DNA from: Fibrivirga algicola
Lineage (GTDB): Bacteria; Bacteroidota; Bacteroidia; Cytophagales; Spirosomataceae
DNA: 64,000 nucleotides
NCBI RefSeq assembly: GCF_011742925.1
Contig: NZ_WAEL01000001.1
Span: 558,001 to 622,000, forward strand
Direction of reading: 5' to 3'
The position numbers and the translations under genes are program-made. Shown piece after piece: positions 49,865 through 58,335 of the stretch (positions within the stretch are counted from its first letter, which is position 1; each line of letters starts with the position of its first letter). A model generated the notes under the pieces. It was given only the letters and a program-made list of their open reading frames with translations. It did not search any database and was not told the DNA's origin.

Positions 49865-50890
49865 ATGGCAAAATCGTCATTCGCTGCATTACTGGGCCGG
49901 GTTGGGCTCGACTGGTTCATACTGGCTCTACTGGCTATGATTGGCCTGGCCAAACTCTGGCCGGAGCCGGGCCTACAGACAGGGCTGCTGTCGCTGTCGT
50001 CGCTGACCACCGTTGGCGTATCGCTGATCTTCTTTTTCTATGGGCTGCGGTTGAACTTTGAGCAGCTCAGAACAGGCCTGCGCAATTACCGGTTGCACCT
50101 GCTCATTCACCTCACCACGTTCATTGTTTTCCCGGCGCTGGTGCTGGGGGCGCGGGCCCTGCTGATGTCGCCGGAAACGATGCTACTCTGGACGGGTATT
50201 TTCTACGTAGCGGCGCTCCCGTCGACGGTGTCGTCGTCGGTAGTGATGGTGTCTATTGCCAACGGCAACCTGCCCGCCGCCATCTTCAACGCCAGTATCT
50301 CCAGCCTGATTGGAGTGTTCATTACACCTATCTGGATGAGTGTGCTGCTCAGTGCCGACAACGGACAGTTTGATTTACAGGGCGTTATTCTGAAACTGTC
50401 CGTACAGGTCATTGCGCCGGTCATTCTGGGTCTATTGCTGAACAAAAAGCTAGGCTGGTTTTCCGAAAAGTATAAGTCGGCCCTGCGCTATTTTGATCAG
50501 ATCACGATCCTGCTGATTGTATACACCGCCTTCTGCGAATCATTTGAGCTAAATCTGTTTCGCGATTACTCGGCCCTCGATCTGTTGCTGCTTTCGCTGG
50601 GTATGCTGGTACTGTTTTTCGCGGTGTTCGCCTTTGTTATGGTGGTTAGCCGGTGGCTGCATTTCACCCGCGAAGACCGGATTACGGCTTTGTTTTGCGG
50701 ATCTAAAAAATCGCTGGTGCAGGGCAGCGTAATGGCCAATGTGCTGTTCCCACCCACTGCTGCCGGGGTTGCCCTGCTACCGATTATGATCTACCACGGC
50801 CTGCAACTGATTGTGGCGAGCATTCTGGCAAAGTCGATGATCAACTGGCAGCCCAAACCCGCACCGGCAAAGGTGAGCACGAACATCTAA
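49865..50890 (+). CDS. Bile-acid:sodium symporter family transporter (SBF-like)
   Basis: The protein has 341 residues from the ATG at 49865; a TTG at 49823 gives 14 more with no family support. About ten membrane helices are predicted. Segments such as LWTGIFYVAALPSTVSSSVVM (a conserved E/P-S-T-V-S crossing region) and ALFCGSKKSLVQGSVMANVLF match the YfeH/SBF-like (PF13593) group of the BART superfamily. Members move organic anions with Na+ or H+; the substrate here is unknown. It is alone on the plus strand and converges on the plug-like gene. Confidence 0.9.
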   Translation: MAKSSFAALLGRVGLDWFILALLAMIGLAKLWPEPGLQTGLLSLSSLTTVGVSLIFFFYGLRLNFEQLRTGLRNYRLHLLIHLTTFIVFPALVLGARALLMSPETMLLWTGIFYVAALPSTVSSSVVMVSIANGNLPAAIFNASISSLIGVFITPIWMSVLLSADNGQFDLQGVILKLSVQVIAPVILGLLLNKKLGWFSEKYKSALRYFDQITILLIVYTAFCESFELNLFRDYSALDLLLLSLGMLVLFFAVFAFVMVVSRWLHFTREDRITALFCGSKKSLVQGSVMANVLFPPTAAGVALLPIMIYHGLQLIVASILAKSMINWQPKPAPAKVSTNI

Positions 50891-50915
50891 TCAGAGCGTA
50901 TTTTTTAAGGTGTTG

Positions 50916-51308
50916 TTAATCAGGTTGTTGTGTCTTAAGTTGGCTGGTTGCAGGCTTTTTCAGTGTAACGTAGATTACGCCGTTTTTGGCCAGGTCGCCA
51001 TACACCTGAATCAATTTTTCGTCGTGTGACAGGTCAACTGTTTCAATCGTGCGTAGGTCCAATGACCGCATACTTGCTAGTGTAGATCGTTCCCCGTCTA
51101 CCAGCACGACCGGCTGGTCTTCGGGCTTTGTTGGGCCGCAATCACACATAATTCCTCTGCTGACAGGTACTGCCGGTATCGATACAGGAGCAGCCAGTCG
51201 TGTGCTGACCCTGTCTTTTAGCGGGTCAGTCAAGGAAAGGGTGGTTTGTGCCTTTGTCGCCGTGATGTAAAGGAGCGAACAGGAAAGGAGCGAAAGGAAA
51301 GTTTTCAT
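50916..51308 (-). CDS. Secreted TonB-plug-like protein
   Basis: This 130-residue protein has a signal peptide (cleaved near TKAQ, residue 21). The C-terminal half resembles the plug motif that follows TonB-C modules in Bacteroidota: VVLVDGERSTLASMRSLDLR, then IQVYGDLAKNGVIYVTLKKP, where the G-x-x-x-N-G-V-I pattern is typical of TonB-dependent receptor plugs. It is the same kind of motif as at the end of the M56 fusion near 60 kb (YGEKGRNGVVKITTKK). A CDCG motif lies in the middle. Placed 23 bp after the TonB-C gene, it likely acts with it. No barrel is present. Confidence 0.65.
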   Translation of the reverse strand: MKTFLSLLSCSLLYITATKAQTTLSLTDPLKDRVSTRLAAPVSIPAVPVSRGIMCDCGPTKPEDQPVVLVDGERSTLASMRSLDLRTIETVDLSHDEKLIQVYGDLAKNGVIYVTLKKPATSQLKTQQPD

Positions 51309-51331
51309 CTGAGTCAGGTAGATTGGACTAG

Positions 51332-51871
51332 TTAATCGGTACGTCCGTCGAGCCGAAATTCAATCCTCTGGTTGTAAGCTACTGCAACTAGGGTACCACT
51401 TTGTGCACCGGGTTTATACCTGGGCATGGCTTTCACCAACCGAAGGGCCTCTTCATCACAGCCCGCCCCAATGCCTTTTATTATTTTGGGTTGAACAATC
51501 GAGCCATCTTTTGTAACGATGTAATGCACGTAGACATCACCCTCAATCTGCTGCTTTCTGGCTTCTTCCGGATAACGAAGATTAGTCGAGATAAAGGTTT
51601 TCATTCCTGCCTCTCCGCCCGGAAACTCAGGGTTTTGCTCCACTACGGTAAATACCTCACCGATGTAGCTGGAAGCAGGTTCGGTAAGCGAAGCAGGAGC
51701 GCTAGTCGCAGCTGAAGGTCTCGCTGTGTTGCTTCCCGTCCTGGGTTCAGGCCTGGTAGTCAGCGCTAGGAACGTCATGCAGACAGGTACCATTAAAGCG
51801 CAGGTGATGAGATTACGATGACACATCAGTCGTAAACAAGGTTCTATAGCTGCTACTAGTTCTTTGCTCAT
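51332..51871 (-). CDS. TonB C-terminal domain protein, probable 5'-truncated M56-TonB relative
   Basis: The protein has 179 residues. A single membrane helix (ALMVPVCMTFLALTTRPEP) is followed by a Thr/Ala/Ser linker and a full TonB-C domain (FPGGEAGMKTFISTNLRYPE through GAGCDEEALRLVKAMPRYKPG to YNQRIEFRL). The helix and the following residues align with ALVVPLATALLAMTTKPEP of the M56-TonB fusion at 59907-61802. So this looks like that architecture with the M56 peptidase and the CarboxypepD-like domain lost. The gene is complete as a short TonB-like energy transducer or sensor. Upstream 597 bp hold no peptidase remnant that I could see. Confidence 0.78.
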   Translation of the reverse strand: MSKELVAAIEPCLRLMCHRNLITCALMVPVCMTFLALTTRPEPRTGSNTARPSAATSAPASLTEPASSYIGEVFTVVEQNPEFPGGEAGMKTFISTNLRYPEEARKQQIEGDVYVHYIVTKDGSIVQPKIIKGIGAGCDEEALRLVKAMPRYKPGAQSGTLVAVAYNQRIEFRLDGRTD

Positions 51872-52468
51872 TACACTTGATCAGGCGGTTAATTCTTCAT
51901 GGTTATAGTAGATGACCGGTCGGTTTAGGCTACACCACTCCTACTTTACAGCACAGCTATTTTAGAGGCGCTTGGGGTTAAAAATAGCAGTTTGCACGAC
52001 TCTAGTTAATACGGTTTTTCGCGCTTTCCAACAACTGGTCACTATATATTACCTCTTGTAACTAGCTGAATTAAACTTACGTCTGTTATACAAATGACAG
52101 ATGGTTACTGTTTGTAATAATAACGCCAACGGGATGCCAATTAACTACCCAAAAGGATCGGCCTCTTTCAGGAATGAGAAATTGCTCAGTAGTATAGCGA
52201 GCGAGGTTTGCCTGAAAACAATTACTACCCGACCGATACAGTCTATGGGCTCAGTTCTGGAAGGAGTAAGTTACCCAAATCAACCACTTTACCAGAAATT
52301 CAGTCTATAGGTAGCCTGGCAGATAACGGGATAAGCGACAGAGAAGCCTAGGCCAGTCGATCTAGTCTGAGTACGATTCTCGTTTAGATTACCCATTGAG
52401 CAGCCGCAAATAGATGGCAATAAATACAGAACGGGACAACGTAACCTTCAGCCACTTTTCTAAAAGTA
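51872..52468. other. Large divergent intergenic region
   Basis: No gene can be supported in these 597 bp. A 69-codon reading at 52101-52310 has no coding character. TACAAA / TTTGTA words near 52089-52114 form a weak dyad with a 9-bp stem and 3-nt bulge. It should contain promoters for the TonB-like gene and the beta-helix gene, facing away from each other. Confidence 0.4.
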
Positions 52469-54145
52469 ATGACGACTAACCAGACGCGCAGAATAACATA
52501 CGTGATCCTGATGTTTCTCGTACCGGTAGCTGCCCTGGTGGCACAAATCCAGAATGAAAACGTCCATGAGCAGGTAATAATCACAGCTCAAGACAACAAA
52601 ATGCGGGTATACGCTACTGAAAACGGGGCCCTGCACGTAAACGTCTCTCCCAGGCAGACAGGTAAGTACAAGGCCGCCGGACTGGTCCGCTATAGCGATT
52701 TCGGCGCCAAAGGGGATGGTAAAGCCGATGATATGGACGCTATTGCTGCGACTCACGCATTTGCCAACCTGCATGGACTTTCAGTAAAAGCCGATGAGCG
52801 CGCTACCTATTATATTGGCGGGAAGGAACGAACAGCGCTCATCCGGACGGATACTGATTTCAATACGGCTTCCTTTATCATTGACGATACGCAAGTGCAG
52901 AATCGTAACGCTTCTGTTTTCACGGTGGGTTCAGCCCTCAGGCCTTTTAAGCTGGAAACTATACCATCCATTCAACGAAATCAGAAAAAGATCGACGTCT
53001 CTTTGCCAGGTCCCTGTCTAATCACGGTCACTAATGCTGCTGTAAAGCAATACATCCGGTTGGGGCTCAACCAAAACAATGGGTCTTCTCAAACCGATCT
53101 GTTTATGGTAGATAAAAACGGCAACGTCGATATGAACGCGCCGATTATCTGGACATTTGACCGGATTACAGATATGCTCGCGCTGCCCATCGACGAGAAA
53201 CCGTTGAAAGTTACCGGAGGGCGCTTCACCACCATCGCCAACCAGGCCGAATCGAAGTATACCTACTATAATCGTAACATCGCTATCAGGCGGTCCAATG
53301 TGCTTATTGATGGACTACAGCATCGTATAGAGGGCGAAACGGACCACGGTGCGCCCTATGGAGGTTTCATTACTATAGGAGACTGCGCCTATGTGACAGT
53401 AAAAAATACAATCCTGACCGGACACAAGACTTACAGCACCATTGGAGCCGCGGGAAAACCTGTTACTATGGGTACGTATGACCTCTCGGCAAACCGTGCG
53501 CTGAACGTATCCTTCGTGAATTGCAGCCAGACCAATGATATCAACGATACTAACTACTGGGGCATTCTTGGGTCAAACTTCTGTAAGAACCTGCTTTATG
53601 ATGGATGTACCTTCTCCCGGTTTGATGCGCACCAGGGCGTTGCCAATGCTACCATCCGCAACTCAACGCTGGGGCATATGGGAATCAATGCCATTGGTAG
53701 CGGCCTCTTACTGATTGAGAACTCGACTATCCGCGGCAGGAGCCTTGTTAATCTGCGGCCCGACTATGGCAGTACCTGGCAGGGCGAATTGGTGATTCGT
53801 AATTGTGTTTTTGTGCCGGCCAATGGCCGGCCGATCAGTGCCGCCCTGATTAGCGGCTCCTATTCAGGTGAGCACGATTTTGGCTACACCTGCTATATGC
53901 CGGAACGAATTACCATTGATAACCTGCGTATCGACGACTCACAGCATCCCGAAAATTATCGGGGGCCAGCTATTTTTGCCGATTTCAATCCGCAACTGAC
54001 TGACCAGGCTTACCGGGAAAAATTTCCTTATGTGCTTACCAAAGAGGTGATTCTTAGAAACGTAACGACCCGTAGCGGGAGGGCTCTGAGAGTTAGTGAT
54101 AACCCGTTCATGTTCCGGGAGGTTAAGCTGACCACCGGCCAGTGA
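52469..54145 (+). CDS. Right-handed beta-helix protein, pectate-lyase-3-like
   Basis: The protein has 558 residues. A signal or membrane helix lies at residues 8-27 (ITYVILMFLVPVAALVAQ). After residue 70, YSDFGAKGDGKADDMDAIAATH is the classic opening of pectate-lyase-3/GH28-like beta-helices. Later stretches such as RRSNVLIDGLQHRIEG, DCAYVTVKNTILTG and NATIRNSTLGHMGINAIGSG look like beta-helix coils. No sure catalytic residues are seen. It may bind or cleave a polysaccharide at the cell surface. No T9SS domain is present. It stands alone, with a long upstream region. Confidence 0.78.
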   Translation: MTTNQTRRITYVILMFLVPVAALVAQIQNENVHEQVIITAQDNKMRVYATENGALHVNVSPRQTGKYKAAGLVRYSDFGAKGDGKADDMDAIAATHAFANLHGLSVKADERATYYIGGKERTALIRTDTDFNTASFIIDDTQVQNRNASVFTVGSALRPFKLETIPSIQRNQKKIDVSLPGPCLITVTNAAVKQYIRLGLNQNNGSSQTDLFMVDKNGNVDMNAPIIWTFDRITDMLALPIDEKPLKVTGGRFTTIANQAESKYTYYNRNIAIRRSNVLIDGLQHRIEGETDHGAPYGGFITIGDCAYVTVKNTILTGHKTYSTIGAAGKPVTMGTYDLSANRALNVSFVNCSQTNDINDTNYWGILGSNFCKNLLYDGCTFSRFDAHQGVANATIRNSTLGHMGINAIGSGLLLIENSTIRGRSLVNLRPDYGSTWQGELVIRNCVFVPANGRPISAALISGSYSGEHDFGYTCYMPERITIDNLRIDDSQHPENYRGPAIFADFNPQLTDQAYREKFPYVLTKEVILRNVTTRSGRALRVSDNPFMFREVKLTTGQ

Positions 54146-54202
54146 CACAGTAGCCACTCCCTTCAGAGAAACGAAACTCCTTGCCTACGGCATCGATCGG
54201 TA

Positions 54203-54838
54203 TCAACAAGACTCTAAAACGGCTCTCGTAATTTCGTCGGGCGTATAGAACATGATAACGCCTGGCGTAGCTTCCAGTGCATCCGGACGAGTGTATCCCC
54301 ATGCGACACCACCGAAAGCCGTGGCTACCTTTTGGGCCGCTTTGAGATCCCGCACTTCGTCGCCTACACATAGCGTTTCCGTGGGATTGGTTTTTGTCGT
54401 TATCATAATTCGTTTGAACTTATGGCCCTTATTAAAAAGCGAGGTGCCGCATCCATAAAAGCTAATCAACGAGGCGCTGTCGGGACCTAGTACCTGTCGT
54501 ACGTTTTCCTCGCTATTTGAGCTGACAATAGCCAACTTAACACCATGGGAAGCTAAGGTTCTCAATAGTTCAGGCACGCCATCAAACAATTGTATTTGGT
54601 GAACATCGCGGTTCATCAATTGACGAAACGAGCCAGCAATCAGCGGTATCTTCCAGGCTGGTAATTTGGCTCGTTTCATCAGTTGGCGAGCATCTAGCCC
54701 CCGGAGTTGCTCTACCTCGTTAGCATCAATGGCCGGAAAGTTATAGACAGTAGCCAATGTATTCATAGTCGCCAGAAAATAGGGGAAAGAGTCGGCTAAC
54801 GTCCCGTCGAAATCAAAAATAACTAGCTTATACTTCAT
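54203..54838 (-). CDS. HAD-superfamily phosphatase (phosphoglycolate-phosphatase-like)
   Basis: The protein has 211 residues. HAD motif I is VIFDFDGTLADSFPYF, motif II IVSSNSEENV, motif III Lys in FNKGHKFKRI and motif IV VGDEVRDLKAAQKV. The cap domain follows motif I and contains LRGLDARQLM. The layout fits phosphoglycolate-phosphatase/beta-phosphoglucomutase-type enzymes. Substrate cannot be given from sequence. It is transcribed away from the beta-helix gene and may follow the SRPBCC gene on the same strand, about 150 bp away. Confidence 0.9.
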   Translation of the reverse strand: MKYKLVIFDFDGTLADSFPYFLATMNTLATVYNFPAIDANEVEQLRGLDARQLMKRAKLPAWKIPLIAGSFRQLMNRDVHQIQLFDGVPELLRTLASHGVKLAIVSSNSEENVRQVLGPDSASLISFYGCGTSLFNKGHKFKRIMITTKTNPTETLCVGDEVRDLKAAQKVATAFGGVAWGYTRPDALEATPGVIMFYTPDEITRAVLESC

Positions 54839-54990
54839 TTTTATGAAGTCGTCTTGTGGGTCAGTTTGTTTAGCTGAAGTTGTTGAGGGACTACTTTGGC
54901 AAAAGGGCTGAATATAAACGTGGGCTTACCCGGCACGGTAAAGCCGTTGGCGAACGCAACGATGTATAAGGTTCCAGCTAGCAGAGTCGG

Positions 54991-55455
54991 TCATGCTGCA
55001 ACCGCGACGAGTGCTGCGCGCGGGCGGCCGGTGACGATTCGTTTCAGCGTCAGTAAATCGCGCAGGATCTGCTGGCTGAACAGTTCGTAGGTAAGGGCAG
55101 GCAGCAATTTATAAAGGCCCGTCGGCTCAATCGTCAGTTCGTAGGTAAACCGGGTTTGGTTGGGCGCTACTTCCTCGAACAGCCGTTGTCCCTGCATGTT
55201 CGTGGCGGTATTTACAGTTCGGAAAGTCAGGCGGCGGTTAGGCTCTACAGACTCAACGACGGCCGTTATCGTAAAATAACTTCCCTGATAATTCATGGCT
55301 TCCTGAAAGGTCATCCCCACGTAGGGTTGACCGGGTGTGGTCTGCCTACGGGATAAGTTCGTTCGCCAGAGCAGGTCATTCTCGAGATTGCCGGCCAGGG
55401 CAAATACTTCAGCTACCGGCCGGTTTATCAGTTCAGTAACGTTAATCGTGATCAT
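54991..55455 (-). CDS. SRPBCC-family protein, possibly cut by an in-frame TGA
   Basis: The 154-residue protein has the SRPBCC/START-like fold: ITINVTELINRPVAEVFALAGN, WRTNLSRRQTTPGQPYVGMT, and the LLPALTYELFSQQIL terminal helix. It probably binds a hydrophobic ligand. After its TGA, the same frame stays open for 47 codons (PTLLAGTLYIVAFANGF onward) to a TAA. With the last residues (AALVAVAA) this would build a membrane helix, so the current stop might be a Trp to TGA change. The shorter form is a plausible length for the family, so this is only a suggestion. Confidence 0.75.
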   Translation of the reverse strand: MITINVTELINRPVAEVFALAGNLENDLLWRTNLSRRQTTPGQPYVGMTFQEAMNYQGSYFTITAVVESVEPNRRLTFRTVNTATNMQGQRLFEEVAPNQTRFTYELTIEPTGLYKLLPALTYELFSQQILRDLLTLKRIVTGRPRAALVAVAA

Positions 55456-55503
55456 GTTAGGTTTAGTTTTAGAGCCCTACGGCTGTTAGATAGTTGTTGA
55501 CGG

Positions 55504-56427
55504 TTATCGTCTGCCCAATGGCAGCAGGTAAGCCACTGAAAGTTTCGCATTCTGAAGGCTGGTAGCACCCTCGCTCGTTTTCAGGTACGTGCCGCGGGCC
55601 TCGATCTGAAAGCTGCCCGTTCCGGCCTGCATCGCCACGCCCAACCCCAGCGATCCGCCGTAGTTGATGCGGCCATCGTTAGGGCCAATAGCTAGGCTTG
55701 CCCGGTTGGTATCGTCTCCTTCCTGAATGGTGATTGTACCGTTGAGTAGGTACGTTGCTGTTGGGCCGGCATTCACAAAAAAGCGCATAGTCGACTGACC
55801 AAAGGTGTATTTCAACATGACCGGCACCTCTACCAAATTATACTTGATTTGTGCATAGTCGGTTCCGGCTGTCACCTTGAATCCATATTGTGAGTAGAGT
55901 ATTTCTGGCTGAATCGTAAACCCACGCCGACAAAAGCTCAGTACCAGGCCCGCATGGAAACCCGTGACAGGCTCGATGGTCGTGCCTCCAAATGAATCGG
56001 CCGACCCGCCCGACATGGTGGCGCCGCTACCTCCGGCCCGGAGACCAACCCAGAAGCTACTTTCCTGGCTGCGGTCCGGGCTAGCTTTTGCCGGCGTACC
56101 GGGAACTGGTTTGGTAACACGAGCCAGCTTCGCATCCTTCGTCGATGATACTGGTTGAGTGGCTGGAACTGATGCCAGGGTGCCTTCTGGCCTGGCGGCC
56201 ACCTGCGTAGGTGGAGAAACTGGGGTATCCCCTGCAACGCCAACTGATTTAGCCGCCGTCGCATTGGTCCCCGTGATTGGCGCATGAACTGGAGCGAGAC
56301 GTGTGGCTGGCCGGACGGCTGAATGGTGAACAGGCGACTTTGATGATTTGCGTGCCGCGGGCTTATGCTGGGCTGACAGGCTAAATGGCGCGATGGCCAG
56401 GGCGAGGAGTAGATAGGTAGTTTTCAT
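55504..56427 (-). CDS. Outer-membrane beta-barrel protein (PorT/OMP_b-brl_2-like)
   Basis: The protein has 307 residues from the ATG at 56425-56427 (a further upstream start adds ten). A signal peptide (1-20, LSAQ) is followed by a long Ala/Pro/Thr/Lys-rich linker to about residue 130, then a barrel of about eight strands: FWVGLRAGGSGATMSGG, GFHAGLVLSFCRRGFTIQPE, KYNLVEVPVMLKYTFGQ, and FQIEARGTYLKTSEGATSLQ. This matches the small OMP_b-brl_2 family of Bacteroidota. Its role is unknown; the linker could span the periplasm or cross peptidoglycan. It lies between the SRPBCC gene and a 440-bp gap. Confidence 0.82.
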   Translation of the reverse strand: MKTTYLLLALAIAPFSLSAQHKPAARKSSKSPVHHSAVRPATRLAPVHAPITGTNATAAKSVGVAGDTPVSPPTQVAARPEGTLASVPATQPVSSTKDAKLARVTKPVPGTPAKASPDRSQESSFWVGLRAGGSGATMSGGSADSFGGTTIEPVTGFHAGLVLSFCRRGFTIQPEILYSQYGFKVTAGTDYAQIKYNLVEVPVMLKYTFGQSTMRFFVNAGPTATYLLNGTITIQEGDDTNRASLAIGPNDGRINYGGSLGLGVAMQAGTGSFQIEARGTYLKTSEGATSLQNAKLSVAYLLPLGRR

Positions 56428-56869
56428 GCTAAGCGAAAGAGTTCGATTTGTTGTCATTGTTCATGTTGAACACCACAAAACTGATCGTCTTTTCTCTTGC
56501 TACAGTGGCCTTTTCATATGAACTGTCTAATTCGGGACCCGAACCGGTTGAACAGGCTAGCGAAAAGGGAAGCTGGTCCGGTTCACCTGTTATGTGAAGG
56601 GCTACCGGAAACTCAGACGCTCTGTAAGCCACCGGGTCGGTCACTCGAAGGCGTAAACAACAACATCCATTTGCACCCGGCTTAAGCGTCGATGCTTAGT
56701 CGGGGTGCAAATGGATGTATCACTTTAGAACTATCTTATTGCCACTGCCCATGAGCCCGGCAGTTGCTGTACCAGTTACTGTGGGTTTATCGCCAATCGG
56801 TGAGTCGTCTGGGCTGCCAGTGCGGCTATGACGATGACGTTGGTAACTCTGACAGCAAGTTCACGATCG
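56428..56869. other. Intergenic region with a long hairpin
   Basis: No supported gene. The hairpin at 56663-56718 marks the middle. On the minus strand a short frame reading GDKPTVTGTATAGLMGSGNK ends near 56731, but it has no start and no neighbours to support it. The region should hold the barrel gene promoter. Confidence 0.4.
56663..56718. terminator. Long hairpin in the OMP-glycosyltransferase gap
   Basis: Arms 56663-56678 and 56703-56718 pair perfectly over 16 bp (ACATCCATTTGCACCC and its complement), with partial inward continuation through CGGCTTAAGC / GCTTAGTCGG. It lies between two minus-strand genes and may end the glycosyltransferase transcript. Confidence 0.6.
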
Positions 56870-58201
56870 CTACACAGAGCTATAAGCCTTTGCCAATGTT
56901 GTCGTCGGTTTGGTCATCAGTAACTCGTGGATGTGGCCTGTAGCCAGTTCGTTTGGCTGATATAGGCTAAATTCCTGACTCAACTGGCGTACCTGCTCTT
57001 TGAAAATGGGCTCGGCCAAAACGCGGCCGACTGCCCGTCGAATCTGAACGGAGGTGGGTGTCTCAGTTTTCAGGTTAACCCCAATGCGGCAGTATGCAAT
57101 GCGAGCAGCGATCTCGTTTTTACCTTCGTGAACACCCGCTACGACAATTGGCAGTTTGTGCTGAATGGCCAGCATTACGCCCCCGTAGCCACCGTTGGTT
57201 ACATACACGCTCGCGTAGGGCATAACAGTATTAAAATCAATGAAGTCTTCGATTATAATATGGGCTTGCGGGTAGCGTTGCCGTAATGCTACTGTGCCTG
57301 AACTGCCTGTAGTAACAATCACCAATGTGTCGGGTTCGTTTTTAAAGGCTTCCAATGTTGGCACAATGATCTTCTTCGGGTCACATTCAAATGTACCCTG
57401 TGTTACCAGCACCACTCGTTTGTAATACAGCGTGCGGTCAGCCAGTCGAAATGAACCCGCGCCGCTGGATTGATGGGGTAACAACGACCCTACGTACCTA
57501 ATGTTGGGGCTGACGCGGCGGCGCGGAAACTCAAATCCGGGCGCTCCGCTCTGCAAATACAGATCGGCTTTCCTGATCATAGAATCAAAAACGAAGCCTT
57601 GCTCTGGCGGTAAACCGAGCTTCAGCCGTAGTTGATTATAAAGCTGATTGGAGGGCTTGAACAGCACATTCTGCACGAACCGGCGAAACAGCCTCTGGAC
57701 CATCTGCCCCAGTGCGGAATTGGCCGGTTGAAGGCCTAGCCCGTTGACAGGTACGTAGTCATCCGATTCAGCCAGGGGAATAACTCCCATGCTAACGCCC
57801 TTCACAGGGAGTAACTGCTGAATTAGCAGCCCCCCAACGCAGGCACAGTCATAAACAATGAGATCGAACGGCCATTGCTGGTGAATAGCCTGGATGTCTT
57901 CAGCATATTCTGGTCCCCGACGCAGAAAAAACTGGTCGATGTCGAATCGGAGGCGGGCTATCGGGCTTTTTAAAACAGTCCGTTCAGGAAAAACAGCGTC
58001 AATGTTGGTTTGATTTACAAATTGGGCGGTAACGATGGGGTAGTGGTGCAACCCTAGCTTTCGGACACGGTCGCCATAGGGGCCACCTACGTACCAGCGT
58101 ACATCGTGACCGAGTTGTTGCAAGTGAACAGCCAGGCCGGTCAGCGGATTGAAATGGCCATCGAGGGGCATGGTAGCAAAGAGGATTCGTTGCGGTGTCA
58201 T
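56870..58201 (-). CDS. GT1-family (MGT/UGT-like) glycosyltransferase
   Basis: The protein has 443 residues. The N-terminal domain opens with ILFATMPLDGHFNPLTGLAVHL, a hallmark of macrolide-type (MGT) and UGT-like glycosyltransferases. The donor-binding region has YVTNGGYGGVMLAIQHKLPI, and the middle shows VLVTQGTFECDPKKII. It should transfer a sugar from a nucleotide donor to a hydrophobic acceptor (lipid, carotenoid, flavonoid or macrolide). Nothing nearby identifies the acceptor. It is divergent from the LytS-type kinase, across 134 bp. Confidence 0.9.
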   Translation of the reverse strand: MTPQRILFATMPLDGHFNPLTGLAVHLQQLGHDVRWYVGGPYGDRVRKLGLHHYPIVTAQFVNQTNIDAVFPERTVLKSPIARLRFDIDQFFLRRGPEYAEDIQAIHQQWPFDLIVYDCACVGGLLIQQLLPVKGVSMGVIPLAESDDYVPVNGLGLQPANSALGQMVQRLFRRFVQNVLFKPSNQLYNQLRLKLGLPPEQGFVFDSMIRKADLYLQSGAPGFEFPRRRVSPNIRYVGSLLPHQSSGAGSFRLADRTLYYKRVVLVTQGTFECDPKKIIVPTLEAFKNEPDTLVIVTTGSSGTVALRQRYPQAHIIIEDFIDFNTVMPYASVYVTNGGYGGVMLAIQHKLPIVVAGVHEGKNEIAARIAYCRIGVNLKTETPTSVQIRRAVGRVLAEPIFKEQVRQLSQEFSLYQPNELATGHIHELLMTKPTTTLAKAYSSV

Positions 58202-58335
58202 GAGTGCGAGTGTTTACGATTGCGAACGAAGTTATCTCTGTTCTTTTTGCCCGGTTACTTGATACCTGTTGAACCGGAAAAAGTAGTTGCTGAAGTGATA
58301 ATTACTTAGCTTCGTATATCCCCAATCTTCGACGT

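Noticed and set aside
52101-52310. 69-codon frame upstream of the beta-helix gene
   Set aside because: No domain, no conserved start context and no coding-like composition.
56429-56685. Two overlapping short frames upstream of the barrel gene
   Set aside because: They overlap each other on opposite strands across an intergenic region and show no protein features.
56731-56860. Minus-strand fragment ending GSGNKIVLK
   Set aside because: It has no start codon or family likeness, and cannot be told apart from chance.
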